Position numbers and translations under genes: made by a program. From NCBI RefSeq assembly GCF_000499385.1, contig NW_013651957.1, positions 26,103 through 90,102 on the forward strand: a stretch of DNA of 64,000 bases. Reading direction: 5' to 3'. The notes below the pieces were generated by a model, which saw nothing but the letters and a program-made list of their open reading frames with translations, was not told the DNA's origin and did no database searches. This document shows, in pieces, positions 48,521 to 61,133 of this stretch (positions are counted from its first letter, which is position 1; each line of letters starts with the position of its first letter). The DNA comes from Eimeria necatrix. Taxonomy: Eukaryota; Apicomplexa; Conoidasida; Eucoccidiorida; Eimeriidae.

Positions 48521-49451
48521 GACGCTCTATTGCGTGCATTTTGTGCTGCAGCTGATGCGTTGGCTGGTGCAGCTGCTACAGAACTCGCAGCAGCTGCAGC
48601 TGCTCTTAGCTGCAATCGATTCTGCAGAGCATGCATCAGATTTTGTCCCTGGTTTTCGTTTCGCCATGTCATCATCTGCTGCATCAGTGACAGCAGGATT
48701 AGCTGAGACACACTTCAGTAGTGCCAAATATGGCCGGCTTTATCTTTTCTTGCTCGGAGCGGAGCGATTTAGGGTCCGCTGCACTCTCTGCTGCACTATG
48801 AATGCCGAGTGCGGCTGCTGCGGTTTCTGTTTTCGTGGGAGTGCGCGGCAAGGCGCAACTGACCTGCGGCAACCGAGCCAGTTTTGTGTTTTTTCTACCT
48901 TTGCTCTGCCGTGGTTGTAGCATTGTTACTGTTTGGCCAATACAATACATTGTTGCAGTTGCTATAGCTCATTCCGGCCCCCGTCCCATCCCCACCCAAG
49001 GCCGAAGGCGCGCACATCCCAGCGGCCGCCAGAGGCACTGACTGCGCACACCACGGGACTGTTCTGCTCCTGCGAGGCATTAAGGAATGCTAGTGGCTGG
49101 GGGTCAGGTGCCTTGATATGCTTTCCTAAGGCCCTCTGTCAACGTAACAGTATTCAGAGCTGGCTAGCCATGTAGACAGATAGTGTTCCCAAGTCTTTAG
49201 GCACGAAAAGAGTTGTCAAATACCACCAGTTGGGGTGTACATCTCGCACGGGGTAATTTGCTTCGAGTGTGCCTCTGTTTCACCTTTGCCTGCCTACTGG
49301 TGTCTCCAACTTGGCAGTTAGAGATGCGGTCTGAGAGCGCGTGCGCGATTCGCAAGAGGCTCTGTCTATCATCTCGCGTATAGCAGCCTATCGAGACAAG
49401 CGTACAGGAAAGTCAGGGACAGTACCTGATGACACTGCAGAAGTGTGCGCG
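48521..49451. other. Intergenic, convergent gene ends
   Basis: This lies between the monooxygenase stop (+) and the NEK stop (-). The first 200 bp are still CAG-rich and open in several frames without a start. From 48.75 kb composition becomes ordinary. I see no exon. Confidence 0.45.
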
Positions 49452-52400
49452 CTACAGAAAGTGAAGAAATACCTGAAGGGAACGCAGTGTTACGGCTGAG
49501 GGCAAACCCACCTGAATAAAAGGCAGCGTCACCATTTGCCGGACTGTAGGACGCCGGCTGGGGTCTTTTTGCATCATGTCGGTTACCAGTTGCCTTAACT
49601 CTGCCGAATAGACCGACGGGACGGCAGGCACCTGCGAGAACACCCGAACAGCGCCTTCAGTAGTAAAGCGGGCCCCAATAGCAGCATCAGAAGCTGCACA
49701 GATATAATTATCTGTAAGAAGGCTCCTTCATTAGAGTGCGAAAGATTATCTGCAGCTATAGCAACAGCTACTTAATGGATAGTAGACACTAAGTGTATGC
49801 CGCAGCCAGGCAAGAGAAAGTTGCTTCTTTTAAATTGATGACTTTGCTGCTGCTGTTCACTCGCTGCAGCAGCGCTGCACGTTCAATAGAATCAGAAGCT
49901 CTGAGCTGCCAAGAATGATTTACGGGAGTGCTTGAAATTGCCTTCACAAGGCTCTTTAGGTTTTGAGCCCTAAAGGGGACAGCAAGAGAACACTGCACAA
50001 AGCACCACAGACAAGCAGGATAACTTTTCCATCACTTTACGCAGAGCAACGCTCCGCTTCCATCTCGAGCTCCACTTGCTGGTGTTGTTCTTGGTGTTCC
50101 ACTATTGCTGGTGTGGCGCTCCAAATAAGTAATGGGCTGCTGCTGTAGTTAAACTGCTTTTGCTGTTGCTGCGGCTCTGCTGGTGAGCGCTTTCTGTCCA
50201 TCTGGAATACGTACAAGTTCATAGACAATACAGCCAAGGGACCAGACATCAGAGGGGAATGAGTATTGGTGTTGCTGCAGCAGGAGAGACAGAACGCAAG
50301 TACAGTTAGTCTCTTGGGTTGGAAATATCTGGAAGGAAAAAGAAAACAGACGTACATACACCTGGTAGGCACTAATAGACGCTTGAAAACAGGAAGCAAG
50401 GCACAGTCCACAGAAGGATGGTCGGCATATACAGCATCAAAGCTTTGCAGAAACAGTTTGGATATATGCGCACGATTAGCAGCGAGGGAACATGTCAAAG
50501 CGGCTCTCGCAGACCTTGTAGTTGCAGGCACGTATGCTTTCAATAAGCTGCAAAAGCGGAAGCTCTAGAGCAGCGGCTGACGCAGGCACTGAGTACACTG
50601 CCGTGAATGCTGCTGTCGCTTCTCTTGCCTTTGCTTTTATCGCACCTGGCACAGCTCCGGGCTAAAGTAATAAGGAGTGCCGATGGTAGTCTTTGCACAG
50701 CAGTGCGTCGAGTCCAACATTTTTGCAATACCGAAATCGCCAATCAGCAAATCATCTCTTTCATTCAGAAACAAATTCTGAGGCTTTAAGTCTGCAAGAC
50801 AATCAACAGCGACAGCCGCAGCAGCAGCAGGAGAATCGAAATATGGGGCAAATGCTGGTGAAAGAGAAACGCAGGAGCGGTGCCAGGTGCCTCGTAGCAG
50901 AGGCGCAAGGTAGAATACGGAATCAGTGAGGCACGCATCCGTGCAGGACAGTTGAAGGAAGGTCAGGGCAAGGGGCAGCAGACAAATGTGACGAAAAGAA
51001 GAAAGAACAGTATACCTCTGTGCAGTATGTGCCTTTCGTGAAGATGCTTGAGCCCAAGGAGAGCCTGGGCCAGCCACAACACAATCTGGCCCTCTTGAAA
51101 TCTTTCATTACGCTTTCGGTGGCGCTGAATTCGCTTGTGCATATCCCCTCCTAACCAGCGGCAGCAACGAGAACAAACCTCTAAGCACGCATAATATAGG
51201 ATGGAGGCTCAGTCACCGTTGAATGGGCCGGAGAAACATGAGAGATTGACATGGCGTCATACCTCTTAGAGATTACGGCAGAAAGAGGAAGGGCAGAAGG
51301 CAAAGAGGGGCAAATGTGAGGTAGGAACAAAAAGAAGCCTACCGGCACAATGCTCCATTATTATGCAAAGTTGGTCCTCTAAAATATAGCTCCGGCGATA
51401 GCGCACGATAAAGGGGTGAGGAGGGATGCTTGCGAAAACCTAAAAGGCGAATAAAAGGAAAAGAAGAAGCAGGCAGACAAACAAAGCTTGCGGGCACTTG
51501 TTGGATTGGCCACGGGAAAAAAGACCACAACGATCAGCAACCGCAGCGACGGGAGCCGAAGCATAAAGTACCACGTACACAAAGAAATAAAGGCCTTACT
51601 GACAAAAATTTGTGATCCAGAAGATGCAACCGTTGGAGCGAGAAAAATATACGTGGACATATATATATAATGTAGAAAGGAGGGAAAATGGTAACGCGAG
51701 ACTGGACGACGCGCAACAACGCTCAAAAGCAGCAGCAGAGGAAATTTTATATTTATTGGCGTTGCACTTCGCAAACGCATCATTTGACGAAAGGAAAGGC
51801 AGCAGAGAAAAGGTTTCGAGACGCCTGTTCGGCAAACAGTAGTTACGCGTCGTTAGCCCTCATTCAGCTACTTATCACATAAGCTGTGTCAGACTGCATT
51901 TATTCGTTTGCCTAATGTTGTACCCTTGCCTCATTTAGGGTTTCTTCTCTGTCCACTGCGTCCATACCCGACATGTCTATTGACTTCAACACAAGCCTGC
52001 GCATACACCTCAAAAGCACAGCCACTAACTTTCTTGGCCCTTGTCTATCTTTCTTCGCTTTGCCTCCACGGCTTGTCCATACGTTTTCATTTCCGTCTTC
52101 CTGCTGCACATCTCTACTTTTTCGTCGGTTTGTGTTTGGCAGTTGCCTCTCTGCCTGTGCCATTCTGTCCCTCTGCACGCATTTCTCTCATGTCTCTCTG
52201 TTATTTTATCTTTTTGTATACTTCCTTTCGCTTCTCTAATTTCCGGTCAGTCTGGTTTTGCTTTTGGTGTCTTCTTGTGTCTGCGAGGCCCTTCCGTAAA
52301 AGCCTTTAGACCATTACAAGTGTATAATTGACGGCAGTGGCCGTAGGGCAAAGGCGAGCGAAGAGACATATACAAGAGGGGCCGGTACATAGTGCAGCAA

Positions 52401-52664
52401 ATGCACTAAACATTCTGCTGCGTCAAAATGAGCGTTTCTCTGCTTCTGCTCGTAGAGTGTGTGCACCTTCTGCTCCAGCTGCAGTTGCTGCTGCAGCTGC
52501 AGTCTCCGCTGGTTCCCACACATGCTGCTTGCCTATACCTGTGGTATACGCATAATGCAGAGCTCTATGCCTCACTTGGTTCCATCTCCTCCCTTCTCCA
52601 TCACTAGAAACGCCTTCCCGAATGAGCCCGAACCCAATAACGTCACCTTCTTGTAGATCGGCAT
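49452..52664 (-). CDS. NIMA-related (NEK) protein kinase, 282 aa, catalytic domain only
   Basis: Eight exons in phase: 52576-52664, 51924-51996, 51343-51439, 51016-51150, 50646-50791, 50215-50274, 49924-49992, 49452-49631 (849 nt). The start MPIYKKVTLLGSGSFGKAFL matches the usual NEK N-terminus, with an intact glycine loop. All catalytic elements are present: LVLKSID (Lys34), ILHRDLKPQN (Asp132), GDFGIAKML (Asp150), GTPYYFSPE, PSDVWSLGCIVYEL, QNLKSLVKAIS and KDPSRRPTVRQM. NEK-type features are the GTPYY(F)SPE activation segment, HPFIVRY after helix C and the GGD after the hinge. NEKs act at centrosomes, basal bodies and in cell division. It ends almost directly after the kinase domain, without the regulatory tail or coiled coil of most NEKs. 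The last exon may instead end at 49512 with a tiny terminal exon; the read-through model is used because it stays open. No homopolymer runs. Confidence 0.94.
51440..52575. other. Two adjacent NEK introns with opposite purine/pyrimidine skew
   Basis: Plus-strand sequence from about 51190 to 51840 is strongly purine-rich, while 51925-52310 is strongly pyrimidine-rich. The switch coincides with exon 2 (51924-51996). Relative to the gene, intron 1 is purine-rich and intron 2 pyrimidine-rich. Confidence 0.6.
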
Positions 52665-55028
52665 CTTCGCTGCCACTGTCGGCCCCGCCAAAGCCCTCTG
52701 GGATCCGCTTGGGCAATGGGAACAGATCCCAGAGGGCCTAGTCCTATTTTCGCTCCTATTTCTGCTGTGGCTTGAGCTGCCTGTCTCAGCTGCATCCCCA
52801 GCTGCTGCTGCCGTCGCTGCTCATCGGGACCTTTTCGGCGACACATTCAAGAAGCATAGGTAGCATACTTTTGCTTGGACACTTATTTTACGTATAGTAG
52901 AATTGTGGCTGCGCACCACTTGAAGTGCTGGCGTTCTGATGCCTGCCTAGCACTGAAGGGTCTGGCGGCCAGGCAACGAACTCGCCGCAGCAATTCGCAT
53001 GAAATTGGCAGTGGAAATGGGGGAATAAGCACGTTATTTCTTTATTTACTAAAATAATATTGACTAGTTGTCAGCTTCAGTAAACGGTCTTCAGTCGAGG
53101 CTGTTTTTAGGTGTCGGCTTCTGGAGCGGGGCCACCACTGCGTGTTGGACAGTGACCTGCAGTCCAATGGACTGCTCGGGGCTTAATTTCCAGCGTTTCC
53201 TCCCACTCTGAAAGCACAGGACGCTTAAGGCTGATAATGCTCAGTTATTTGTTTACATCACCTTGAATTAACTTTTAATTCGTTACATATGGTGGCAACG
53301 CCGCACTAACTTGCTCATAACGGCCGCTGAATCGGCTGCCCACGCACGCAAAAGGCGTGCCTCTGCCTCCATTTCTGTTGGTCTATATCTCTGCTATCTT
53401 TGCCTTTTAAAAACAAAGATTCAACTTGGCCCCTAATTCTTGGAGGGATTCTTCACTTATCCTTTGCTGCTACACCCAGTTTAACAGCTTGACTGTTCTC
53501 CCTCCAGCTCCACCACAACGGCTACTGCAGTACCCCTTTTCAACTGAAACAGTGGTTGCCGAGTAGCAGAAAAGCTACAATATATCTGCCTGAGAGGTGC
53601 ATCACTGCATAACTCCAACTGGTTGCTCATAGAAGTCCTCATTCAGTCAGTAGTGTTATGCGGCCTACCGCCACTGCAGTACCTTTCTAGCTTGCGCACA
53701 GCGTCAAACGTAAATAATGAGCATATTATATAAAAGCGCGTATTGGGCAAAAGTAAAAAGAGCACAAAAGGGCCAATTTTTGTCCAGCATCCAGTTAGCT
53801 TTTCAGTTGCAGTGAGCAGCTGCACTTCTCTATCTTCGGTACACAGCATACAAACGGACGTTGTGAGCTGTGTCGGCCTACTATGTCGGCTAAAATGTGC
53901 AGTTCATATGCACCTTCTCCTCAATATTTTCTTGTCGTTCCCCGGGAGTGCTTTACTTCCCCTTTTCGATAGCTTCAGTTAAGTAACCCCGTGGGAAGCA
54001 ATACGTGATTGAGCTTTTGTAAGGGTGAGGCAAAAAGTGGACCACCTTTACAGGTAGTCTTTCAGTGCCTCCGCACAGCAGCTCAGAGGATTATTCCCTA
54101 GACGTGGTACACGAGGCGTGCTACCGCCCACTTGACAATGGCAACAGCGAATTCTCCCCTAAATCGAATGCGGGGAGGCGAGGGTCCCCGTTTGACGTTT
54201 CGCTCCCCAGCAAGTGCTCTGCAGCTTTAATGCCTTTTTACCAGAAAATGATACACGCCTATGCCGTCATGCCGGCTTAAGCACGGAATCAACATTCAAT
54301 TAGCAAGCTCTTGATGCACGGAATCAACATTCGATTAGCAAGCTCTTGACTCCGTTTTCGAATGTACAGTGCCACGCGCTTGCTTGCCGAAGTCACTGTC
54401 TCGCCACCACAGCCATTAGTGGAATCAGTGAAGCGTTAAATAGCATCTTATAGAGTTCCCCTGCCCTTAAAATCTTTTTGGCGCATGTGTAAGTGCAGTG
54501 CGCGTGGGGTATGCCTACGCCGGGCGCCAATAACTGAACGAAAAAAATGTTTCAGGGCCAAAGCTGTTGGAATATTGAGGAATGGAACCCACGAAAACTG
54601 CCGAGTAGCCTTTGTTTCCTCTTCCCAATTGTTGCAAGGCGGTGGTGCATGTACGCACATATGCACATCGCATATATAATGGTGCGTGCATATGCACGTG
54701 TATTCACGAGTTGTACTCATTCTCCGGACTGTACCATTGCACCACGCAGATATGCAAATAGCGTGCAAGACTATGCTGCACACCATATTGTTACTGCCGT
54801 CGGCCCAACGCCGCAGCTTGGATGCTTCTTCAGTGCATGCATATGCATAAACGAAACAGCTGGATGCATGCTTCCCAGTTTGCCTTTTTTGGTACACGTA
54901 TGGAAAGGGTTTGTGTTCTTACAGCTGTTGGAAACCGTTCCGAACCGCCTCCAAGCACTAAACCCCAAGCTGCATGCCGACAAAACCATAAATGCAAGTT
55001 AGCAACACCATAACATAGCCCATAGGTC
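52665..55028. other. Mostly empty; one exon-like ORF
   Basis: 52665-52850 is the presumed 5' leader and promoter of NEK. A plus-strand ORF at 54065-54280 (contains SSSEDYSLDVVHEACYRPLD) follows a TTTACAG acceptor and could be a last exon, but no upstream exon was found. A 35-bp tandem duplication sits at 54281-54350. From 54630 to 54850 there are many CATATG/GCATAT words. Otherwise nothing is supported. Confidence 0.4.
54281..54350. repeat. 35-bp tandem duplication, two copies
   Basis: Units 54281-54315 and 54316-54350 begin GCACGGAATCAACATTC and differ at two positions. They immediately follow the stop codon and one base of the ORF at 54065-54280. Confidence 0.95.
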
Positions 55029-58000
55029 TTATTTGCGTCCTAGAACTCTCCTCGTGATTTCATGGCAAAGATATCGGACTTCATTTTGGGCGCCTCCAAG
55101 CATGCCAGTGTTTTCTTGTGCTCTGCGGAGAAGGTAGGGAATAGTATCTTCCACGGGTCCAAAGGGCACATATTTGTATACATCAAAACCTGCAGAAGAC
55201 AGACCCTGAGAAAGCGCATCCCCCATGCCATACAGCTGGCCAAACGCCACCTTCCGAGATGATCCGTCAGCCTCGATAGCAGCCCCACCACCTCTCAGCA
55301 AGCTCGCAGCCAGTTCTAAAGAACGCGCGTTGTGGGACGCTGCAATAACAGCGCCAGAAGCAGCACGGTAAGCAGAAACAGAGATTGCGCAAGACAGACG
55401 GGGAAGCACAGGCAAGCTCCAGCTGCTAGCGAAAGACCGCTTCGTGCAGAACAGCTCCGTGTGCCGCAGAAGCCATTTACGCTTTTTCGATGCGCTTTCT
55501 TGATATTAGTATGAGCGAGTAAAAGTCTGAATTGTCGTTTAGTCCAGAAAACACTAATACCAAAATCCATTTCTCCCTTCACAAGCAACGGAAAAAAGGC
55601 ACCAAACGACCAAAACGACGGACACAGAGGCAGGTAGGGAGAAGACACAAAAGAGCGCGGGGAATTTAGAAGATAAAACTAGGATAGGAGGAGAAAAGAA
55701 AGGCAAAAAAGCAATCGGCTCAGCAAAGTTTCTTTCAAGGTAAGGACCGGAAGGGGCGATACCAGGTGGGGACGCCTCACCTATGAAAGCATAAACTTGG
55801 TCCAAATTCCGCAGTAGGAACTGAAGGCACGCGTCGAAGCTCTTGTGTGTACCTTCAATGCAGCTGAATACCTGCAGGGGCTGCCCCGTTTCCGATGCTA
55901 CTTTGATCTCTTGGCAGACATAGGCGCCCCGCACCAACTTGACCGATAAGGCAAATCCGAAAATATTAGATAACTCCAGATCACGCTCTAGACGGTCTCT
56001 TGTATCTCTGCATGCACAGTATAGAAAAAACTGAGGCCATCACAAGAGGCAAGCGCCTGCAGAAACTGCTGCTGAGCGCTCATGGTGGTCCCTGGTGCCA
56101 CCGCTACCCAGGTGATGTCGCCGCTATTGCCGCCACAGGGTGCGCTGCAGTTGCATAACTGATTTACGTGCGTCTACAGCTGGATTCACGATGAGGCGAC
56201 AGAGACAGTGTGTTCCCTATGCTCGCCAGCTACAGCAACAGAGGCAGCAACAACAAAACTTAGAAGAACAGCAGCAAGAAAAGCTGAAGTAGTAGCAGCA
56301 TCCACAAAAACAGCAGCAACACAAATAGGGGCGGCTGTAGAAGTTGCTGACGTGAGATAGGCTTGGTAAGTGTTTACAATCAGTGGTCTCTCCAAATTAT
56401 ATTTCTTTTGCGCCTGGACAGTTAGGAGATGAATGAATGCTTGCAAGGTGCTCTGCTCCGCATCCACCAACAGCATGGTCGGCTTCTGCTGCTGCTGCTG
56501 CTGCTGCTGTGCGGCGTATTCGCAGACTGAAAAAAAGCGTGAGCAAATATCTTCGTAGACCAGCAAGTCTTCAGCACTCAATGTCGGCAAGACCTAAGGC
56601 CAGACAACAAACGAAATTTGCTAAAAATGCGTCCCCCTAGCGCTTCCCGCTTCAACATAATTTGGAAAACCCGAGTCATAACCTATGCAATAGGCTCAAT
56701 AATCTTTGCTAAGCACATTGAATAGATCAAGACTTCAGCGAGGTCTCAATGAGGCAGGACGGCTTTTGGTGTAGGTTTTGAGATCTGACAGCTGTGTGTG
56801 CCTCTCTTTCTTACTGCCAAAATGCCGCACGAGATAAGTGCAGTGTATTATATATTACTAAATAATGTGTTATCTAGCTGCATCTTCCAGTACTGCTGTT
56901 AATCGCATAAACAATTAAGAGGGTGGCAATCTCACCTTCTTTAGGCATTGCAAAGGGCCATCATGGCCGGCCGCGTCGGGAGTGACCCTGTGGCTCCACT
57001 GAAAGTATGACACTGTCTTCTTCTCCCCAGGGCTGCTGCTGCTGCTGCTGCTTCTGCCTCCTGGCTGTTTCAGCAATTCCTTGAAAAGCAACTCTGCCTC
57101 AAGAGCCCCCACTCCTTCAGCTGTCAATGCGGAGATAAATCGATCTTCCGAAACTTCCGCTGCTCCTAACTGCTTCGGATAGGGCCTGCCGTTAGTCGCT
57201 ACGGCCTCTATGCCTACGAAATGGCAACAGATGCAGAAGTTGACTCATAAGAGAGTCTTTGGGATGCGCAGCAGTAATAAAAACAACGACAGCAGCGACC
57301 TAGCAGCATCAGCCGGCGGCAGAAGCACTAGCAAATGCAACGGAAGAAACAGGAACAGAAACGCCTGGAACGACAGAAGCAGAAGCAAGAAAAGTGTCAA
57401 CAGAAACAAAAGAGTAGGTTTCAGTGGGGGCAGCAAGACCTTCAATGCACCTGCAATTTTTGCGAAGAGCTTGTCTATTTGCAGCACCAGAGAGTTGGAA
57501 AGGAACATTGGTTCTGTGGGCCCGAAAGCTGTGACCTTCGTTGCAACAAATCCTTCCCCCCTCCCTCCTGCTAAACGTATTATTTCTTTTGTGATTTTCA
57601 CGGCAGTGGTGAACTTGTGGCTCTCGTCTTCAGTGCGCACAGCAGCACCCGGCACGCCAGGTAGCCGCTGCTCTGCAGCATAGTCCAATATGGCTCCCAA
57701 GTCTGATGAACATAAGACAGCCGATCAAAATATAGAAATAGGAGGAATATAAATGACAAAAGGGAGATAAAAAGGGGGGGAAAGAAACACAGAGCAGAGC
57801 CGAAACCCAGGAATACACATACATGAAGAGTAAAAGATGAGATGAAGGACATTGGTAGGGCAAGCTTACAATGCAGGGCTAGAAAGCAAACAAACACAAA
57901 AAAGAGCAAAGGTACAGAGAAACAATGACAAGGGAATAAGAGACCAAATAAGTGAAAGCTGGCAAGAACAAATGCGGACAGAGTGGCGAATAAAGCGAAT

Positions 58001-58880
58001 AGAAGGAAATCAATGGGCCAGCCTTAACAGCCCACTAACCAAATAAACAAGAAAAGGAACGACTATGAAAAAAAGGATTGACAGGTTAGCCAACAACTGG
58101 ACCACTGATACAGAAAGCTTTCTCACTTCTGTGCTTGAGTTTGTCCAGGGTTTGTATAACCTCTTCCAAAGCTTCTCCTCCGCAGAAGACTTTAAAGAAA
58201 GAAAATCTAATGAAAGCAAAGACCGCGCGGCTTCCAAAGATGCGGCAAGAAAAATTCAACAGGGACTCCCAGTTGTCAACCAGCCAACGGTGCCGGCACA
58301 AACTAAACACAAACAGGGAACGCAACAAATCACTCATGCTGTACAAACGCAAGGCTGCTGCTCCCGCTGCATCCCCTGTTAATACAAGCTGCTGCAGCTG
58401 CTGCTTCTGCTGCTGCCGTTGGTTTGGCGGCGCCCGAGGAGTTGGCGACGGTGGCTGATGGGACTCTTCCTGGAGCTTCTGCTGCGGTTGGGCCTGCTGT
58501 CGCTGCTGCGTCGGGGTGAAAACAAGTTTCTGATCAACTCCAGACGCAAATCCGCGACTGCAGGGCCAGCGGCTTGCTGCAATTGCTGCTGCTGGTGTTG
58601 CCACATGGTTTACTGCTGCTGTTGCTGCTCTGGCACCTGCCGCTGCTACGCCTGTGTAGGCAAACCTGAAAGCCCCAAATGGCTGACCCACATTCCTGCA
58701 TTCTTTGAGCTCTGCTGCAGAAGCAAAGACAGGCTTGCCGTATGTGTGGCCTGCGTAACAAAGAGCCCGAATTCCTGTCGCGTTGCCTCTAAGCGCTCTT
58801 GCTGCTTGCGTTGTTGCTGTTGCTGCTACTTCTGTTGCTTTGGCCAGCCTCCTTGAGACGCAGCAGGGAATGAAGGCCAT
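55029..58880 (-). CDS. PRODH: Proline dehydrogenase, mitochondrial, 671 aa, six exons
   Basis: Exons: 58127-58880, 57451-57702, 56936-57165, 56352-56593, 55781-56007, 55029-55339 (2,016 nt; stop TAA). The start ATG opens a basic, Ser/Ala-rich leader (MAFIPCCVSRRLAK, then many Ala/Arg), typical of mitochondrial import. A Gln/Pro-rich spacer of about 60 residues precedes the PRODH fold. Family landmarks: GAILDYAAE, FVATKVTAFGP, YFQWSHRVTP in the eukaryotic insert, MLLVDAEQSTLQAF, RPLIVNTYQAYL, VKLVRGAYVCQE (FAD/substrate barrel strand), ASHNARSLELA, FGQLYGMGD, YKYVPFGPV and the terminal YLLRRAQEN signature. The enzyme oxidises proline to pyrroline-5-carboxylate using FAD and feeds electrons to ubiquinone at the inner membrane. 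A run of eight Gln lies just before the VDAEQ strand, probably in a surface loop. Introns 1 and 5 are strongly pyrimidine-rich on the sense strand. Confidence 0.97.
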
Positions 58881-60630
58881 AATCAAAGCAGAATATATGA
58901 ACTCAGAGACCACTAGAAACAAAAGTTCAACTGATTTGTAAACTGAACAGCTCCGCAAAGGGGGTGTTCTTGGAGTGTCCCGAAGGTGACCACTGGCGCC
59001 ACCGGTACTTCGCTGCTGCTGCTGCTGCCGTTGCAGAACCTCTGTCTCCCTTTATATATACGTTTTACTGGGAATTATTATTATTTCCTATCTATGCAGT
59101 TACTCGGCGAAGTATTCACAGGCGCTTGTTAGGTAGTTTTCTGCGGTTCGGTTACGTATTGCTGTTGAGGCACTCACATCGAGCCAGGTCACGACATTGC
59201 ACACACACATGCCGGCTTGCCTCTTCCTCCGTAGATCTTTGTCGAATTCTGCCTTTAAATTATTTTCATTTATTTTATTTAATCGAAGACGGATTGGGAC
59301 ATTAACAGGAGCCGTTACACCGCAGTCGCTACGTGCGGTGTGTGTCACTGCGGCAGAACATAACGCTTCTTCTAATCTGTCGCTTTGAACGAACTTTCTT
59401 ATATTGGCTTCTGTGCAATAACTGCATTCTGCTTAATTTGGTACGACCTGATTCACAAATTTTGAGCTGCAACTTGTTTGCTGGCTTGTTCCTTACATTT
59501 CGCACCATGAGTGGCTTGAAGAATAGGGTGGCTGTATCTTCGTATTTGCTCGTTCTTTTTAATTTTTAAGTTGCGCATATTCCTTTCAAGCTAGGCCTTT
59601 GTTGTCTTTTTCACTACTTGCAGAGGCTATCCCGCTGAGAGTTTTATTCTACTGCTAGGGCTTTTGAGACAGTCCACAGCTCGAATTTGAATGGAGATAC
59701 ACAGGGCCCTATTTGGTTAGAATTTTTTTCTTTTTCGAGTGCATAAACTTTTCGAATGGTCCGGAATCAGCAATAGATATTAAGTGCCACACTGGGCTGG
59801 TGCTGCGCCGGCTGCGTTTCCAGGCCAGGCCATCTTCACTTCAGGAGAAAAGCCCAAGCACTTCCTATGCAGAAAAGTTGCATTATCATTAAAAGAGCTG
59901 TTCAATTGTTGAGGATTAATGCTGCTTTGGGGCCCAGCGGTGGGTTAATAACCCTTACTGCTTGCGAGTCCGCTGCACAGGCTGATTAGCCCGAACAAAA
60001 AATGCTTTTTTTGTCTATTTTATGTCCTCCTCAGCTGTTTTTTCTCGAAGTTTTTCTCTATTTTGCACTTCAAAATCCAGTGCAGCCACTGAGTCCCATT
60101 TGCACAGTCAAATTCAGTGGCACTGTGTCGGCCCGTGTTTCTGCTGCAGTGGCAGACGCATTGAGAAAAGACTAATTGGACCTAGGTGTCTGTACACCTT
60201 ATTTGCTGCTACAAATTGAATATGAAATTGCCTTCAAATGCCTGCACACCGAAGCGCCTTTGCGAGTTTTTCAGTGTGCATAAAACTGCCAAAAAAGCAG
60301 CAACAAAAAGCAGCTTTCATGCCTCACTTTGCTGCTGGCAGGCACAGCTCATGTCCGGCGGCGCTCCTTCTGTGTGCTGCTGCAGGCCATATGAACGAGT
60401 GCACTTGAGCGGGTTTGAACTGAAAGTTTGTAGCTGCTTTACGTGCACAGATCTGCTCAGGGTGGAGGCAGCAAAGGCGGGCTCGTGTTTACTTTGAAAA
60501 GCTCCTAGAGATGTGTTGCATTGAAAGTAAAGCAGCTGGAGTGCAAAGGGAAGAAACAGAAGCCGAAACAAAGCAGGATGTGGGGCCCAAAATTTCGCCG
60601 AAGTTGTTAGCAATTCTAATGAGACATTCC

Positions 60631-60662
<32 letters not shown>

Positions 60663-61133
60663 TGTTGGCTCTGCCAATCGTAAGACAGGCTGCAGCAGTT
60701 GGCTGGGGGCAGGAGGCGTTCGCCACGTTTTTAGCCTGTGAATGGTTTTAAAATATTAATTAACATGTTTTATTTATTCAAATCAGTTATTAAGGGGAAA
60801 TATTAGATCAAAGCAGCGCTGTTGAGGGGCCCAGGGGGCCCCCCTACACGTCGTGCGTGTCTCATGCTGCTCTTCTTTGTCCCTCTTTTGTCCATTTTAA
60901 AAGCAAATCACGAAATTTATTATTTAATTTAATTTCCTCGAGCAGAAAGCCCGTAACTAGCTGTAGCGGTTGTTCTGCCGCCTTTGCTTCATGTGTGACT
61001 TGAGGAGCTGTAGATCTTTCAGAACGTGAAACCAGCAGCAGCAGCGGCAGCAGCAGCAGCAAGGACAGAAGCAACAGCACCAGAAGAAGCAGCAACAAAG
61101 GTAGCAGTTCCAAGCCAAGTGGAAGGCCCCAAG
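58881..61133. other. Intergenic between PRODH and the CAG-rich right end
   Basis: No convincing exon on either strand. It contains T-rich stretches around 59.2-60.2 kb and a short CTG run (coding poly-Cys in one frame) at 60630-60665. A minus-strand frame at 60862-61113 is Leu-rich and looks like repeat noise next to the small gene that follows. Confidence 0.45.

Noticed and set aside
51930..51945. TTTAGGG word, which resembles the plant-type telomere repeat used by coccidians
   Set aside because: Single copy and inside NEK exon 2 coding sequence, with no array around it.
57245..57440. Leu-rich hydrophobic extension of PRODH exon 2, resembling membrane helices
   Set aside because: A GTGCAT donor at 57450 gives the only phase that joins exon 3; the Leu-rich part is intron made of a skewed repeat.
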